Source of the DNA: Chitinophagaceae bacterium
GTDB lineage: Bacteria > Bacteroidota > Bacteroidia > Chitinophagales > Chitinophagaceae
Assembly: GCA_023957575.1 (NCBI GenBank)
Contig: JAMLGU010000009.1
Location: forward strand, 1-64,000
Length of the DNA stretch: 64,000 bases
Direction of reading: 5' to 3'
A program made the translations under genes and the position numbers. Positions 16,625-26,234 of this stretch are shown one piece after another (position 1 is the stretch's first letter; each line of letters starts with the position of its first letter). Below the pieces are notes generated by a model, which was not told where the DNA came from, made no database searches, and was given only the letters and a program-made list of their open reading frames with translations.

Positions 16625-17872
16625 ATGCATTTGAAAAAATTACAAATTATTATTTCAGTTTTAGTTATTAGCGGTTTTTTACTGGCAGGCTGTTCTCATT
16701 CTTCGAAAATCAGCCAGAAAAGTATTAATCGGGTTATTGATGTGGCCGAAAAGCAATACACCAAAATGCTGGAAGTAAGTACCGACCTTGCCAAATATCC
16801 GCGCACATCCAATGCTGACGGCAGCGTCAAATATGTATCTATCAGAGACTGGACCGGTGGTTTCTGGCCGGGCAGCCTTTGGCATTTATATGATTTCGCT
16901 AAAAAAGATGCCTGGGAAAAAGCAGCAGTAAAATGGACAGAGAGCCTTGAAAGCAACCAATACAATACTACTCACCACGACATTGGCTTTATGATGTATT
17001 GCAGTTATGGCAATGCTATCAGACATATAAATAGTGAGAAGTATAAAGAAATTCTCATTCAATCGGCAAAATCTCTCATAAAAAGATATGATGAAAGAGT
17101 GGGATCGATAAAATCATGGAATACAAAGAAATCATGGGATAACAATACCTGGTATTTCCCTGTAATTATTGACAACATGATGAACCTTGAGCTGTTATTC
17201 TATGCCTCAAAAATTACAGGCGATCCCATTTATAAAAACATCGCCATAAAACACGCTGAAACCACCATGAAAAATCATCTTAGACCCGACTACAGTTCTT
17301 ATCATGTAGTAGATTATGATACCGCTACCGGCAAAGTACTTCACCGGCAGACCAATCAGGGATTTTCTGATAATTCGCAATGGGCAAGGGGGCAGGCCTG
17401 GGGAATTTACGGTTTTACTGTGGTATATAGAGAAACAGGAGACAAACGATTTTTAAATGCAGCTCAAAAGATGGCAGATTTTTATATAAATCACCCTAAT
17501 CTGCCAAAAGATAAAATCCCATATTGGGACTTCAATGCAGGCCAGCCCGGCTACAAACCTGACTGGGCTTACGATGCTTCAAAATTCAGCTATGTACCCA
17601 GAGATGCGTCAGCAGCAGCAGTGACTGCTTCAGGTCTTTTAGAAATGTACAAATATTTGCCCAATGGTAAAAAGTATTATGACTTTGCCGTGGAAACGCT
17701 TAACTCATTAAGCAGCCCGGCGTATTTGGCTACACCCGGTACAAACAGTTTCTTTATACTTAAACACTCCACCGGAAGTATTCCGCATGGTACAGAAATA
17801 GATGTTCCTTTGGTATATGCAGATTACTACTTCTTGGAAGCTTTGGCACGATATAAAAAATTAATCAATTAA
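16625..17872 (+). CDS. GH88 unsaturated glucuronyl hydrolase, lipoprotein
   Basis: The enzyme removes the 4,5-unsaturated uronic acid that polysaccharide lyases leave at the non-reducing end of oligosaccharides. The 415-residue precursor has a lipoprotein signal ending in LLAGC with C23. D119 in HHDIGF and D183 in IIDNMMN align with the two aspartates known to be catalytic in Bacillus GH88 (Asp88 and Asp149). The (alpha/alpha)6 barrel pattern DWTGGFWPG near residues 75-83 is present. It is the first gene of the PUL operon, 34 bases before susC. It fits the PL8 and PL6 lyases downstream, which would create its substrate. Confidence 0.93.
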   Translation: MHLKKLQIIISVLVISGFLLAGCSHSSKISQKSINRVIDVAEKQYTKMLEVSTDLAKYPRTSNADGSVKYVSIRDWTGGFWPGSLWHLYDFAKKDAWEKAAVKWTESLESNQYNTTHHDIGFMMYCSYGNAIRHINSEKYKEILIQSAKSLIKRYDERVGSIKSWNTKKSWDNNTWYFPVIIDNMMNLELLFYASKITGDPIYKNIAIKHAETTMKNHLRPDYSSYHVVDYDTATGKVLHRQTNQGFSDNSQWARGQAWGIYGFTVVYRETGDKRFLNAAQKMADFYINHPNLPKDKIPYWDFNAGQPGYKPDWAYDASKFSYVPRDASAAAVTASGLLEMYKYLPNGKKYYDFAVETLNSLSSPAYLATPGTNSFFILKHSTGSIPHGTEIDVPLVYADYYFLEALARYKKLIN

Positions 17873-17906
17873 ACTCAATATACTTCGTTAACTAAAATCA
17901 AATACA

Positions 17907-20900
17907 ATGAAAGGTTATTTACAAAGGTTACTATTACTGCTTACTGTTGTATTATTGACTAATACAGTAATTAATGCACAAACGGTATCCGGAACCATCT
18001 TCGATGACAGTGGTAATCCGCTGAGTGGAGTTTCGGTACTCAACAAGAAAACAAATGCTGGAACTGCATCAGGAATAGACGGCACTTACAAGATTGCCGC
18101 TTCTCTTGGTGACTCGCTTATTTATACCTCAGTGGGATATAAACGAAACGGTATAAAAGTGGCATCATTTACCCAAAATATTGTTTTGGCATCAGAAGTA
18201 GGCACTCTAAGTGATGTGGTGGTTGTTGGTTATGGTACACAGCGCAAGGGAGATGTTACTGTTTCTATTGACAAAGTAAACATGGGCGACCTCAACAAAG
18301 CCCCTGTGCGTTCCTTTGATGAAGCGCTGGCCGGACGTGTTGCCGGTGTACAAATCACTTCAAGCACAGGGCAGCCGGGAGCAGGTACAGATATAGTAAT
18401 CAGGGGCAATAACTCGATTACACAAGCCAACTCACCACTGTATATCATTGATGGATTTCCGGTTGAAGGGGCTGATAATAACTTAATAAACCCAGCCGAT
18501 ATTGAATCCATTGAAGTTTTGAAAGACGCCTCAGCAACAGCTATTTACGGGTCAAGAGGTGCAAACGGGGTGATTATGATTACCACGAAAAAAGGTAAAG
18601 CCGGCCCACCGGTAGTGCAATTGAACGCATCCTATGGCTTGCAAAAGGTTACAAAAACAATGGAAATGATGTCGCCTTATGATTTTGTGGTACAACAATT
18701 GGAAAGAGACACCACCACAAATAATACTTCTAACCCTACTTATGTATATCTGACCCGTCCGGGCAGAACGCTTGATTATTACAAAACAGCCAAAGCTATT
18801 GACTGGCAGAATCAGGTTTTACGTACAGCGCCCATGCAGGATTATACCCTTTCTCTAACAGGAGGAAGTCAAAATACAAAGTATGCCATTTCCGGCAACC
18901 TGCTCAACCAGGATGGTATCATCATCAACTCTAATTATTCAAGGTATCAGGGAAGAATGTCATTGGATCAAAACATTGGAAAAAAATTCAGAGCAGGTCT
19001 TAATACCAATTACACATTTACAAAGCAAACCGGTATTGCACCTTCTCAATCAACCAACAGCGCTACTACCAATATCATGTATAGCGTATGGGGCTACCGG
19101 CCAATAGAAGGTTATGAAGTAGATATCTTAAACGAATTATTTGATGAAGACGTTCCGGGAGCAAACGACTACCGTGTCAACCCGGTTTTGAATCTGAACA
19201 ACCTGCATCGTTTACAAAAAATCAAAAATCTTTATGCCAATGCATATATAGAATATAATATATTACCCGGTCTTAAATTCAGAACATCCGGAGGCATTAC
19301 TTCGTACAATCGTACCTCTGAAGCTTTTAACAATTCCAACACCCAGTATGGCAATATTCGTCAGTCAAACAAAGTAAATGGCGGTATTGATTTTTTTGAA
19401 AGAAATACATGGATTAACGAGAACGTACTATCCTACAATAAAAGATTTGGCAGCCATAATATTGGACTAACGGGCGTTGTATCCATGCAGGCTTCCAATT
19501 ATAATGTATATGGAATTTCAGCTACTCAGTTACCCAATGAATCATTAGGACTTAGCGGGCTGGATGAAGGCACTGTTCAGGCGCCAACGGCCTATACTTC
19601 CGATTGGGCAATGCGCTCTTATGTAGGCAGATTCAATTATAACTTCAAATCATTGTATTATTTTACTGCTTCTTTCAGAGCTGATGGTTCTTCACGCTTT
19701 TTTCCGGGACACCGTTGGGGATATTTTCCGGCATTATCAGGTGCATGGAGGTTCTATAATGAAGGGTTTTTTAGAAACCTTGGTTTTTTATCTGATGGTA
19801 AGCTGAGGTTAGGCTGGGGACAAAACGGCAATAACCGTGTGGGTGATTTTGATGCTTATTCTACCATCACTTTGCCAATCAGTATGTCTTATCCAATAAA
19901 CAATGTACCATACAGGGGCGCGGGCCCTACTGCAATTGGTAATCCTGAGCTGAAATGGGAAACAACCGAAGAAACCAACATAGGCCTTGACCTGGGTTTC
20001 TTAAATAACGACATTACGCTTACTACCGAAGTATATCGTAAAAATACAAAAGACTTATTGCTGAGAGCAGATTTGGCGCCTTCAACGGGATACGCATCTG
20101 CATTTAAAAACATCGGCAGTGTTCAAAATGAGGGTTTGGAGTTTACTCTTAATACAAAAAACATCAATAAAAAGAATTTCCAATGGTCAACCTCTTTCAA
20201 TATTGCCTTCAACCGGAATAAGGTTTTGGGCTTAAATGAAGGTCAGAATTTTATGCTTACCAATATCAGATGGGATAATAACTGGCAGAACGTACCTGCT
20301 TACATTGCAAAAGTAGGACAACCTATCGGCCAGATGTATGGATTTGTTTCTGATGGCGTATATCAGCTAAGTGATTTTGTTGATAATGGAAACGGCACTT
20401 ATACATTAAAAGCAGATGTTCCCAATAATGGAAACTCAAGAGCAAATATTAAGCCGGGAGATATCAAATATAAAGATTTGAATGGCGACAAAATAATTAA
20501 CTCTGCAGATTACACTGTTATCGGAAATGGTAGTCCAAAACATCAGGGAGGGTTCAACAATAATTTCAATTATAAAAATTTTGATCTGAACATTTTCTTC
20601 CAGTGGTCTTATGGCAATGATGTTTTAAATGTAAACCGCCTGATGTTTGAAGGCAATGGCTTAAACAAATCTTTCCTGAACCAGTTTGCCAGTTACAATG
20701 ACAGATGGAGCATGACCAATCAGGAGTCCATAAATTTCAGAACCAATGGTTTCTTTGGAGGCGGTTATTCATCAAGATATGTAGAAGATGCCTCCTATCT
20801 GAGATTAAAAACGGTATCGCTGGGATATAATTTATCAAAAGCAGCTTTGCTCAAGGCAGGGATAAAGGCTGCCAGAATATTTGCATCAGGCCAAAACCTG

Positions 20901-21032
20901 ATTACCTGGACAAAATATACGGGTATGGACCCGGAGGTAAATACCTATATGTCTGCACTAACGCCCGGCTTCGACTGGTCGGCATACCCCCGGGCCAGAA
21001 CACTCACATTAGGCATTAATCTTACATTTTAA
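17907..21032 (+). CDS. SusC-like TonB-dependent outer-membrane transporter
   Basis: The 1041-residue protein has a signal peptide (cleavage after about residue 24, NAQ), an N-terminal carboxypeptidase-like domain (about 27-100), the TonB-box region DVVVVGYGTQ at about 103-112, a plug domain, and a long beta-barrel ending in an aromatic residue (LGINLTF). SusC proteins import oligosaccharides with their SusD partner using TonB energy. The partner gene starts 18 bases downstream. Substrate is inferred from the neighbouring lyases and GH88 to be a uronic-acid-containing sulfated glycan. Confidence 0.95.
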   Translation: MKGYLQRLLLLLTVVLLTNTVINAQTVSGTIFDDSGNPLSGVSVLNKKTNAGTASGIDGTYKIAASLGDSLIYTSVGYKRNGIKVASFTQNIVLASEVGTLSDVVVVGYGTQRKGDVTVSIDKVNMGDLNKAPVRSFDEALAGRVAGVQITSSTGQPGAGTDIVIRGNNSITQANSPLYIIDGFPVEGADNNLINPADIESIEVLKDASATAIYGSRGANGVIMITTKKGKAGPPVVQLNASYGLQKVTKTMEMMSPYDFVVQQLERDTTTNNTSNPTYVYLTRPGRTLDYYKTAKAIDWQNQVLRTAPMQDYTLSLTGGSQNTKYAISGNLLNQDGIIINSNYSRYQGRMSLDQNIGKKFRAGLNTNYTFTKQTGIAPSQSTNSATTNIMYSVWGYRPIEGYEVDILNELFDEDVPGANDYRVNPVLNLNNLHRLQKIKNLYANAYIEYNILPGLKFRTSGGITSYNRTSEAFNNSNTQYGNIRQSNKVNGGIDFFERNTWINENVLSYNKRFGSHNIGLTGVVSMQASNYNVYGISATQLPNESLGLSGLDEGTVQAPTAYTSDWAMRSYVGRFNYNFKSLYYFTASFRADGSSRFFPGHRWGYFPALSGAWRFYNEGFFRNLGFLSDGKLRLGWGQNGNNRVGDFDAYSTITLPISMSYPINNVPYRGAGPTAIGNPELKWETTEETNIGLDLGFLNNDITLTTEVYRKNTKDLLLRADLAPSTGYASAFKNIGSVQNEGLEFTLNTKNINKKNFQWSTSFNIAFNRNKVLGLNEGQNFMLTNIRWDNNWQNVPAYIAKVGQPIGQMYGFVSDGVYQLSDFVDNGNGTYTLKADVPNNGNSRANIKPGDIKYKDLNGDKIINSADYTVIGNGSPKHQGGFNNNFNYKNFDLNIFFQWSYGNDVLNVNRLMFEGNGLNKSFLNQFASYNDRWSMTNQESINFRTNGFFGGGYSSRYVEDASYLRLKTVSLGYNLSKAALLKAGIKAARIFASGQNLITWTKYTGMDPEVNTYMSALTPGFDWSAYPRARTLTLGINLTF

Positions 21033-21050
21033 ACCATAAAATTGAATATC

Positions 21051-22685
21051 ATGAAATATATAAAGTACTTTTTTATACTGATATTGGTTATTTCGGTTAG
21101 CTCATGCAAGAAATTTTTAGACACAAAACCCACAGATTTTCTTGCGCCCGAAACTTATTATTCAACCGAAGACCAACTAAATAATGCACTGATGGGTGTT
21201 TATGACCCTCTGGGATGGGAAACCATGTACGGCAACAATTTATTTGCAAATCTTACTATCTGTACCGATGAAAGTTTTTGGAACCGAGCTGCACAAACCA
21301 CCGGAACCCAGGTAAATGTGTTTGACTACAGCAATATCGACGTTGCCAACTTATGGGCTGCCTGCTATACAGGTATTGAAAGAGCAAATATGCTAATTGC
21401 CAATGTAAAAAAACCTCAGATGGATGAGGCAAAAAGAGAAAATATTCTGGGTCAGGCTATGTTTCTGAGAGGCTATTATTACTTTTTATTGGTAACCAAT
21501 TTCGGAGGTGTTCCATTAAAGACAGTGCCACAGCCATCGGTTTCAAATCCGGTTTACATTAATGTACCCCGTTCTTCCATTAAGGACGTATATACTCAGA
21601 TTTTGAGTGATATGACCGAAGCAGAAGGAAAACTAAATACAATTACTGCCAATGGCAATCCGGGCTATATTTCAAAAACTGCTTGTCAGGGAATTCTGGC
21701 AAGAGTAAACCTTAATATGGCTGGTTTCCCACTTAATGAAACTGCCAGATATGCAGAGGCGCTGTCCTGGGCAAAAAAAGTGGAAGCTTCAGGAGAACAT
21801 GCCTTAAACACAACTTTTAATTCCTCGCTTACCAATTCGGCTTATAGTCAGATTTTTATCAATCAAATGCGCGATGAATATAATATTAAAGAATCTATAT
21901 GGGAAGTAGAGTTTTATGGCAATCGTATCAGCGATGCATTTGTTGAGGCAGGAAGATTAGGAAATACTATTGGTCTGGCTTTCAGTCCTTCTGTTGATTC
22001 TCCCGACTCATTAGGATACTCTTATGGTTTTGCCAATACCACCAGAAGACATTATTTACGTTATGACAATGCCGACCAACGTAGGGATTGGGCTATTGCT
22101 CCCTTCAGATATAATAACACTGCTCCATTTGCACGTGTAAACTGGACCGCATCTACAATATACAATCGCAATGTGGGCAAATGGAGAAGGTCTTATGAAA
22201 AACTGACTCCTAAGAATAAAAATTATACTCCAACTAATTTTCCTTTACTTAGATATTCAGATGTATTACTCATGATTGCAGAAGCAGAAAATGAAGTGAA
22301 CGGACCTACTACTACAGCCTACAACGCACTGAATCAGGTACGCAGAAGAGCCTATGGCGTATCGCTGGCAGCCGCAAGCCCTACCGCAGATGCACCTGCA
22401 GCAATGGGTAAAGATAATTTTAGAACTTTCATTCAGGAAGAACGTTCACGCGAATTGTGTTATGAAGGACTTCGCAAATACGACCTGATACGCTGGGGAA
22501 TATATGTTGCGCGTATGAATGAGATAGGTAATGAAATAGCTACTGACGCCACAAATACTGCCTTTAAATGGGGTGGTTTGGGCGGACAAAGTGTGTCAGA
22601 AAGGCATGTACTCCTGCCTATTCCATCTACCGAAATGTCAGTAAATAAGGCCATTACAGCCAAGGATCAAAATCCCGGTTGGTAA
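21051..22685 (+). CDS. SusD-like glycan-binding lipoprotein
   Basis: The mature protein is a surface lipoprotein that closes over the SusC barrel and binds glycan. I chose ATG 21051 over an in-frame TTG at 21042 because it gives a clean lipoprotein signal ending in VSSC (C19). The family pattern is visible: CKKFLDTKPTD at the N terminus, helical TPR-like repeats, the LRGYYYF stretch, and the C-terminal block with ELCYEGLRKYDLIRWG and LLPIPSTEM. Length (544 residues) is normal. It follows susC by 18 bases in the same operon. Confidence 0.95.
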   Translation: MKYIKYFFILILVISVSSCKKFLDTKPTDFLAPETYYSTEDQLNNALMGVYDPLGWETMYGNNLFANLTICTDESFWNRAAQTTGTQVNVFDYSNIDVANLWAACYTGIERANMLIANVKKPQMDEAKRENILGQAMFLRGYYYFLLVTNFGGVPLKTVPQPSVSNPVYINVPRSSIKDVYTQILSDMTEAEGKLNTITANGNPGYISKTACQGILARVNLNMAGFPLNETARYAEALSWAKKVEASGEHALNTTFNSSLTNSAYSQIFINQMRDEYNIKESIWEVEFYGNRISDAFVEAGRLGNTIGLAFSPSVDSPDSLGYSYGFANTTRRHYLRYDNADQRRDWAIAPFRYNNTAPFARVNWTASTIYNRNVGKWRRSYEKLTPKNKNYTPTNFPLLRYSDVLLMIAEAENEVNGPTTTAYNALNQVRRRAYGVSLAAASPTADAPAAMGKDNFRTFIQEERSRELCYEGLRKYDLIRWGIYVARMNEIGNEIATDATNTAFKWGGLGGQSVSERHVLLPIPSTEMSVNKAITAKDQNPGW

Positions 22686-22696
22686 TAAAAACAAGC

Positions 22697-24793
22697 ATGA
22701 AAACAATTATTTTCTATATAAGCATATTATTTCTTCCGTTTGCAATAACGGCGCAGGACGACCTGTCGGTAATAAAGTCAAGAATCCTGAAAGAGATATT
22801 TGATAAAAGCAATGACGTTCAACTTACCAAAGCTGTTTTAACCTTCAAGAATATAAACAGCGATGGTAGTTGGCCGGAAATCAACTATGATGACAACAGC
22901 GCCAGCAACTGGTTACCGATCAAACATTTGGAGAGACTCCAGATGTTGGCTTCGGCATTTGCAAAGCCCAATAATGTTTATAAAGGGAATGATGAAATTT
23001 ACCAGACAATTGTCAAAGGGCTTCATTTCTGGTATGTGAAAAATCCGAGAAGCACAAACTGGTGGCAAAATGATATTGCCACCACCCAATACTTAGGCAG
23101 GGTTCTTTTATTGATGAGCGCGTCCGAAAGAAATATACCTGAAGACTTGCAAAAGGTTTTAATCGGGCGTATGCAGACAGCACAGGGACCTTTTACATTT
23201 ACGGGCGCCAACAAGCTGGATATTGCCATCGCTTATATTTATCGTGCATTGATTACCAACAACGATAAACTCATGAATATCGCCGTGATGGAAGCCTTTC
23301 AGCCAATTGAATTTACAACGGCTGAAGGTTTGCAACACGATTACTCCTACCAGCAACATAAGGAGCAACTGATGATTTCGGCTTACGGATATGTTTTTCT
23401 TACAGGAGAATATCAGGTAGCTGCCTGGCTTGCAGGAACAAAATATGCTTTAGATAACCAGAAACTTACATTACTAAATAATTACTTTTTTAATACATAC
23501 TCCAATGCTTTACGGGGCGGGTATATGGATTACAATCTGGAAGGCAGGGGTATTTCACGACCTAAAGCATTAGATAAAACCCGAATTGCAGACGGTGGTT
23601 TGTTCAAAGATATTTTGCAAACCGATAAAACAAAAAAAGAAGCGCTCAATATTATTGCCGATAGGGTTACAGGCAAAAAGTCTGCTTCTTTTGATGTAAA
23701 GCCTTTGCACATTTATTTCTGGAAAGGTGATTACACACTTCATGTACGACCGAAATATTCTTTTAATGTAAGAACTGTATCCAAACGAACTGTACGAACA
23801 GAGAGCGGGAATAAAGAGAATCTTTTAGGCACAGTGCTTCCGGATGGCTCCGTGAATTTAGTAAGGAGAGGTAATGAATATCTGAACATCATGCCCGTTT
23901 GGGAATGGGACAAGATACCGGGTGTTACTGCCAGAGATTATGACACCGCCGTCATTCTGAAAAAGCAGTGGGGCGAATATGGCAGTACCGATTTTGTGGG
24001 AGGAGTTACCGATAGCCTGTATGGCGCTACAGTTTATGAACAGGATTATGATAATGTAAAAGTTAAAAAAGCATATTTCTTTTTTGACAACGAGATCGTT
24101 TGTCTCGGTGCAGGTATCAAAAGCAATGCACCTCAAAATATCACAACCACCATTAATCAGGCGTGGAATAACGGTAAGGTGCTGACAAGCAGCAATAACA
24201 AAACGTTTCAGCTAAAAAAACAGTCTGAGTTTTCTGACCTGAATTGGGTATGGCATGACAGTATTGGTTATTATTTTCCCAAACCACAAAATGTTTTTGT
24301 GTCGTCTCAACAACAGAGCGGCAGCTGGACTTCCATCAACGGCAATCAAAAGGGAACAGAAAAAGGGATGGTATTCAAAATGTGGATCGACCATGGAAGG
24401 AATCCGGTTTCTGCAAGTTATGAATATATAGTTGTACCGGGCATTTCAGAAAAAGAAGCGAGTAGCAACAATATTGATGGTACAGCTATCCTATCCAACA
24501 ATGAATCTTTACAGGCAGTGGCACAAAAAGATTTAAAAATCATTCAGGCTGTTTTTTATACCCCCGGCGAGCTATCATGGCAGGGCATAAAGATTAAAGC
24601 CGATAAGCCATGTATTTTACAAATCAGAGATTTTGACAAGAGTACCGTAAAACTCAGCATTGCAGATCCTGCTCAAAAATTAGAAGATGTTACTATCACG
24701 ATAAATACGCCTGAATTAAAAGAAAAGAAATTAACCATAGGATTGCCAAAGGCTCCATACGGCGGCCAGTCTGTAGCATTGGAAATAAAATGA
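22697..24793 (+). CDS. PL8 polysaccharide lyase (chondroitinase AC/hyaluronate lyase type)
   Basis: The enzyme cleaves glycosaminoglycan chains by beta-elimination, leaving unsaturated uronate. Start ATG 22697 gives a short signal peptide ending in ITAQ. The expected residues appear in order: N172 in TGANKLD, H221 and Y230 in the HDYSYQQH...SAYG block, and R284/R288 in LEGRGISR. Their spacing matches Flavobacterium chondroitinase AC residues N175, H225, Y234, R288 and R292. Length (698 residues) is normal for PL8. It is 11 bases after susD. Chondroitin sulfate or hyaluronan are the likeliest substrates; xanthan lyases share the fold. Confidence 0.9.
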   Translation: MKTIIFYISILFLPFAITAQDDLSVIKSRILKEIFDKSNDVQLTKAVLTFKNINSDGSWPEINYDDNSASNWLPIKHLERLQMLASAFAKPNNVYKGNDEIYQTIVKGLHFWYVKNPRSTNWWQNDIATTQYLGRVLLLMSASERNIPEDLQKVLIGRMQTAQGPFTFTGANKLDIAIAYIYRALITNNDKLMNIAVMEAFQPIEFTTAEGLQHDYSYQQHKEQLMISAYGYVFLTGEYQVAAWLAGTKYALDNQKLTLLNNYFFNTYSNALRGGYMDYNLEGRGISRPKALDKTRIADGGLFKDILQTDKTKKEALNIIADRVTGKKSASFDVKPLHIYFWKGDYTLHVRPKYSFNVRTVSKRTVRTESGNKENLLGTVLPDGSVNLVRRGNEYLNIMPVWEWDKIPGVTARDYDTAVILKKQWGEYGSTDFVGGVTDSLYGATVYEQDYDNVKVKKAYFFFDNEIVCLGAGIKSNAPQNITTTINQAWNNGKVLTSSNNKTFQLKKQSEFSDLNWVWHDSIGYYFPKPQNVFVSSQQQSGSWTSINGNQKGTEKGMVFKMWIDHGRNPVSASYEYIVVPGISEKEASSNNIDGTAILSNNESLQAVAQKDLKIIQAVFYTPGELSWQGIKIKADKPCILQIRDFDKSTVKLSIADPAQKLEDVTITINTPELKEKKLTIGLPKAPYGGQSVALEIK

Positions 24794-24817
24794 TTTAAAG
24801 TAAACTAAGTATCTGAT

Positions 24818-26212
24818 ATGATTCAATCAAAAAAATATTTTCTTCTTACAGCCATTTTTTTAATGTGGCAGGTGTTGGCATTTGCCCAGCAAAAAAAGCC
24901 GAACATCATTTTAATCATTTCGGATGATGCCGGTTATGCAGATTTTGAAACTTACAGCAAAAATGAAATACCAACTCCAAATATCAATCAATTAGCTAAA
25001 GAGGGTGTTACATTCACAAACGCGTATGTTACCGCCTCGGTCTGTGCTCCTTCTCGTGCCGGATTACTTACAGGCCGTTATCAGCAAAGATATGGTTTTG
25101 AGCATAACACCTCCAAAAAGCTGGCTCCGGGTTTTACAATGGAAGATGTTGGCCTCGATGTAAAACAAAAAACCATCGCAGACGATTTAAAAGCAAATGG
25201 CTATCGTACCATTGCTATCGGTAAATGGCATCAGGGGGTATTGGACAAATATTTTCCGCTGCAAAGAGGCTTTGATGAATTTTATGGATTCAAAGAAGGA
25301 CACAGAGATTTTTTTGGTTATAAAACCGAAAGAGCTGATGCATTTGCATTATATGACAACAACAATATTGTTCCTGAGGATAAAATAACCTATCTCACAG
25401 ATATGCTTACAGGCAAGGCTATTGATTTTATTGACCGCAACAAGTCTAATCCATTTTTCATGTATCTCTCCTATAATGCAGTTCACACACCTTTGCAGGC
25501 AAAACAATCAGACTTGAATAAATTCAGTAATGTAACGGATAAAAACCGAAGGACTTATGATGCCATGATGTATAATATGGACGAAGGTATCGGCAGGGTT
25601 ATTGAAGCCTTACGCAAAAATAATTTAGAGGATAATACACTAATTTTTTTCATCAACGATAATGGAGGGGCTACCAATAACGCATCCGACAACGGTTGGC
25701 TGCGCGGCATGAAAGGCTCCAAATGGGAAGGAGGAATACGTGTTGCATTTATTATGAAGTGGCCTCAGCATATTCGTGAGGGAAGCATATATAACAAACC
25801 GGTCAGCTCGTTGGATATTTTACCTACCTCTCTGGCTGCTGCAGGGGCACACATCCCTTACGAAAGATTGGACGGAGTAGATTTATTTCCTTATTTAAAA
25901 AATTCAAAAACGCCGCATCAGAACTTGTTCTGGCGCAGAGGAGCGGCAGCGGCGGTTCGTTCGGGTAACTGGAAATTGATAAGAGTTAAATCGGACCCGA
26001 TACTGTTGTTCAATCTTAAAAAAGATGTTTCCGAAACTCATAATCTTGCCAATAAGAAACCACAGAAGGTTAAGAAGTTGCTTAAGAAACTTTCTAAGTG
26101 GGAAGAAGGACTTACCCAGCCTCATTGGTACAGCTCAATGGGCGATGATAATCAAATTAAAAAGCACCGCATGGAAGTGGTGGGCAGAGAAATGGAAAGG
26201 CAATTACCATAA
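24818..26212 (+). CDS. Family S1 sulfatase (formylglycine-dependent)
   Basis: The 464-residue protein has a signal peptide ending in AFAQ, metal ligands D36/D37, and the sulfatase signature CAPSR at 76-80, where C76 must be oxidised to formylglycine. GKWH and the distal DNGG motif are also present. It removes sulfate esters from glycan or lyase products in the periplasm. The exact position cleaved (4-O, 6-O or 2-O) cannot be read from the sequence. It is the only sulfatase in the locus, and no maturase gene is in this window, so maturation must be supplied from elsewhere. Confidence 0.92.
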   Translation: MIQSKKYFLLTAIFLMWQVLAFAQQKKPNIILIISDDAGYADFETYSKNEIPTPNINQLAKEGVTFTNAYVTASVCAPSRAGLLTGRYQQRYGFEHNTSKKLAPGFTMEDVGLDVKQKTIADDLKANGYRTIAIGKWHQGVLDKYFPLQRGFDEFYGFKEGHRDFFGYKTERADAFALYDNNNIVPEDKITYLTDMLTGKAIDFIDRNKSNPFFMYLSYNAVHTPLQAKQSDLNKFSNVTDKNRRTYDAMMYNMDEGIGRVIEALRKNNLEDNTLIFFINDNGGATNNASDNGWLRGMKGSKWEGGIRVAFIMKWPQHIREGSIYNKPVSSLDILPTSLAAAGAHIPYERLDGVDLFPYLKNSKTPHQNLFWRRGAAAAVRSGNWKLIRVKSDPILLFNLKKDVSETHNLANKKPQKVKKLLKKLSKWEEGLTQPHWYSSMGDDNQIKKHRMEVVGREMERQLP

Positions 26213-26234
26213 AAATTTTACTTAGTAATTATTA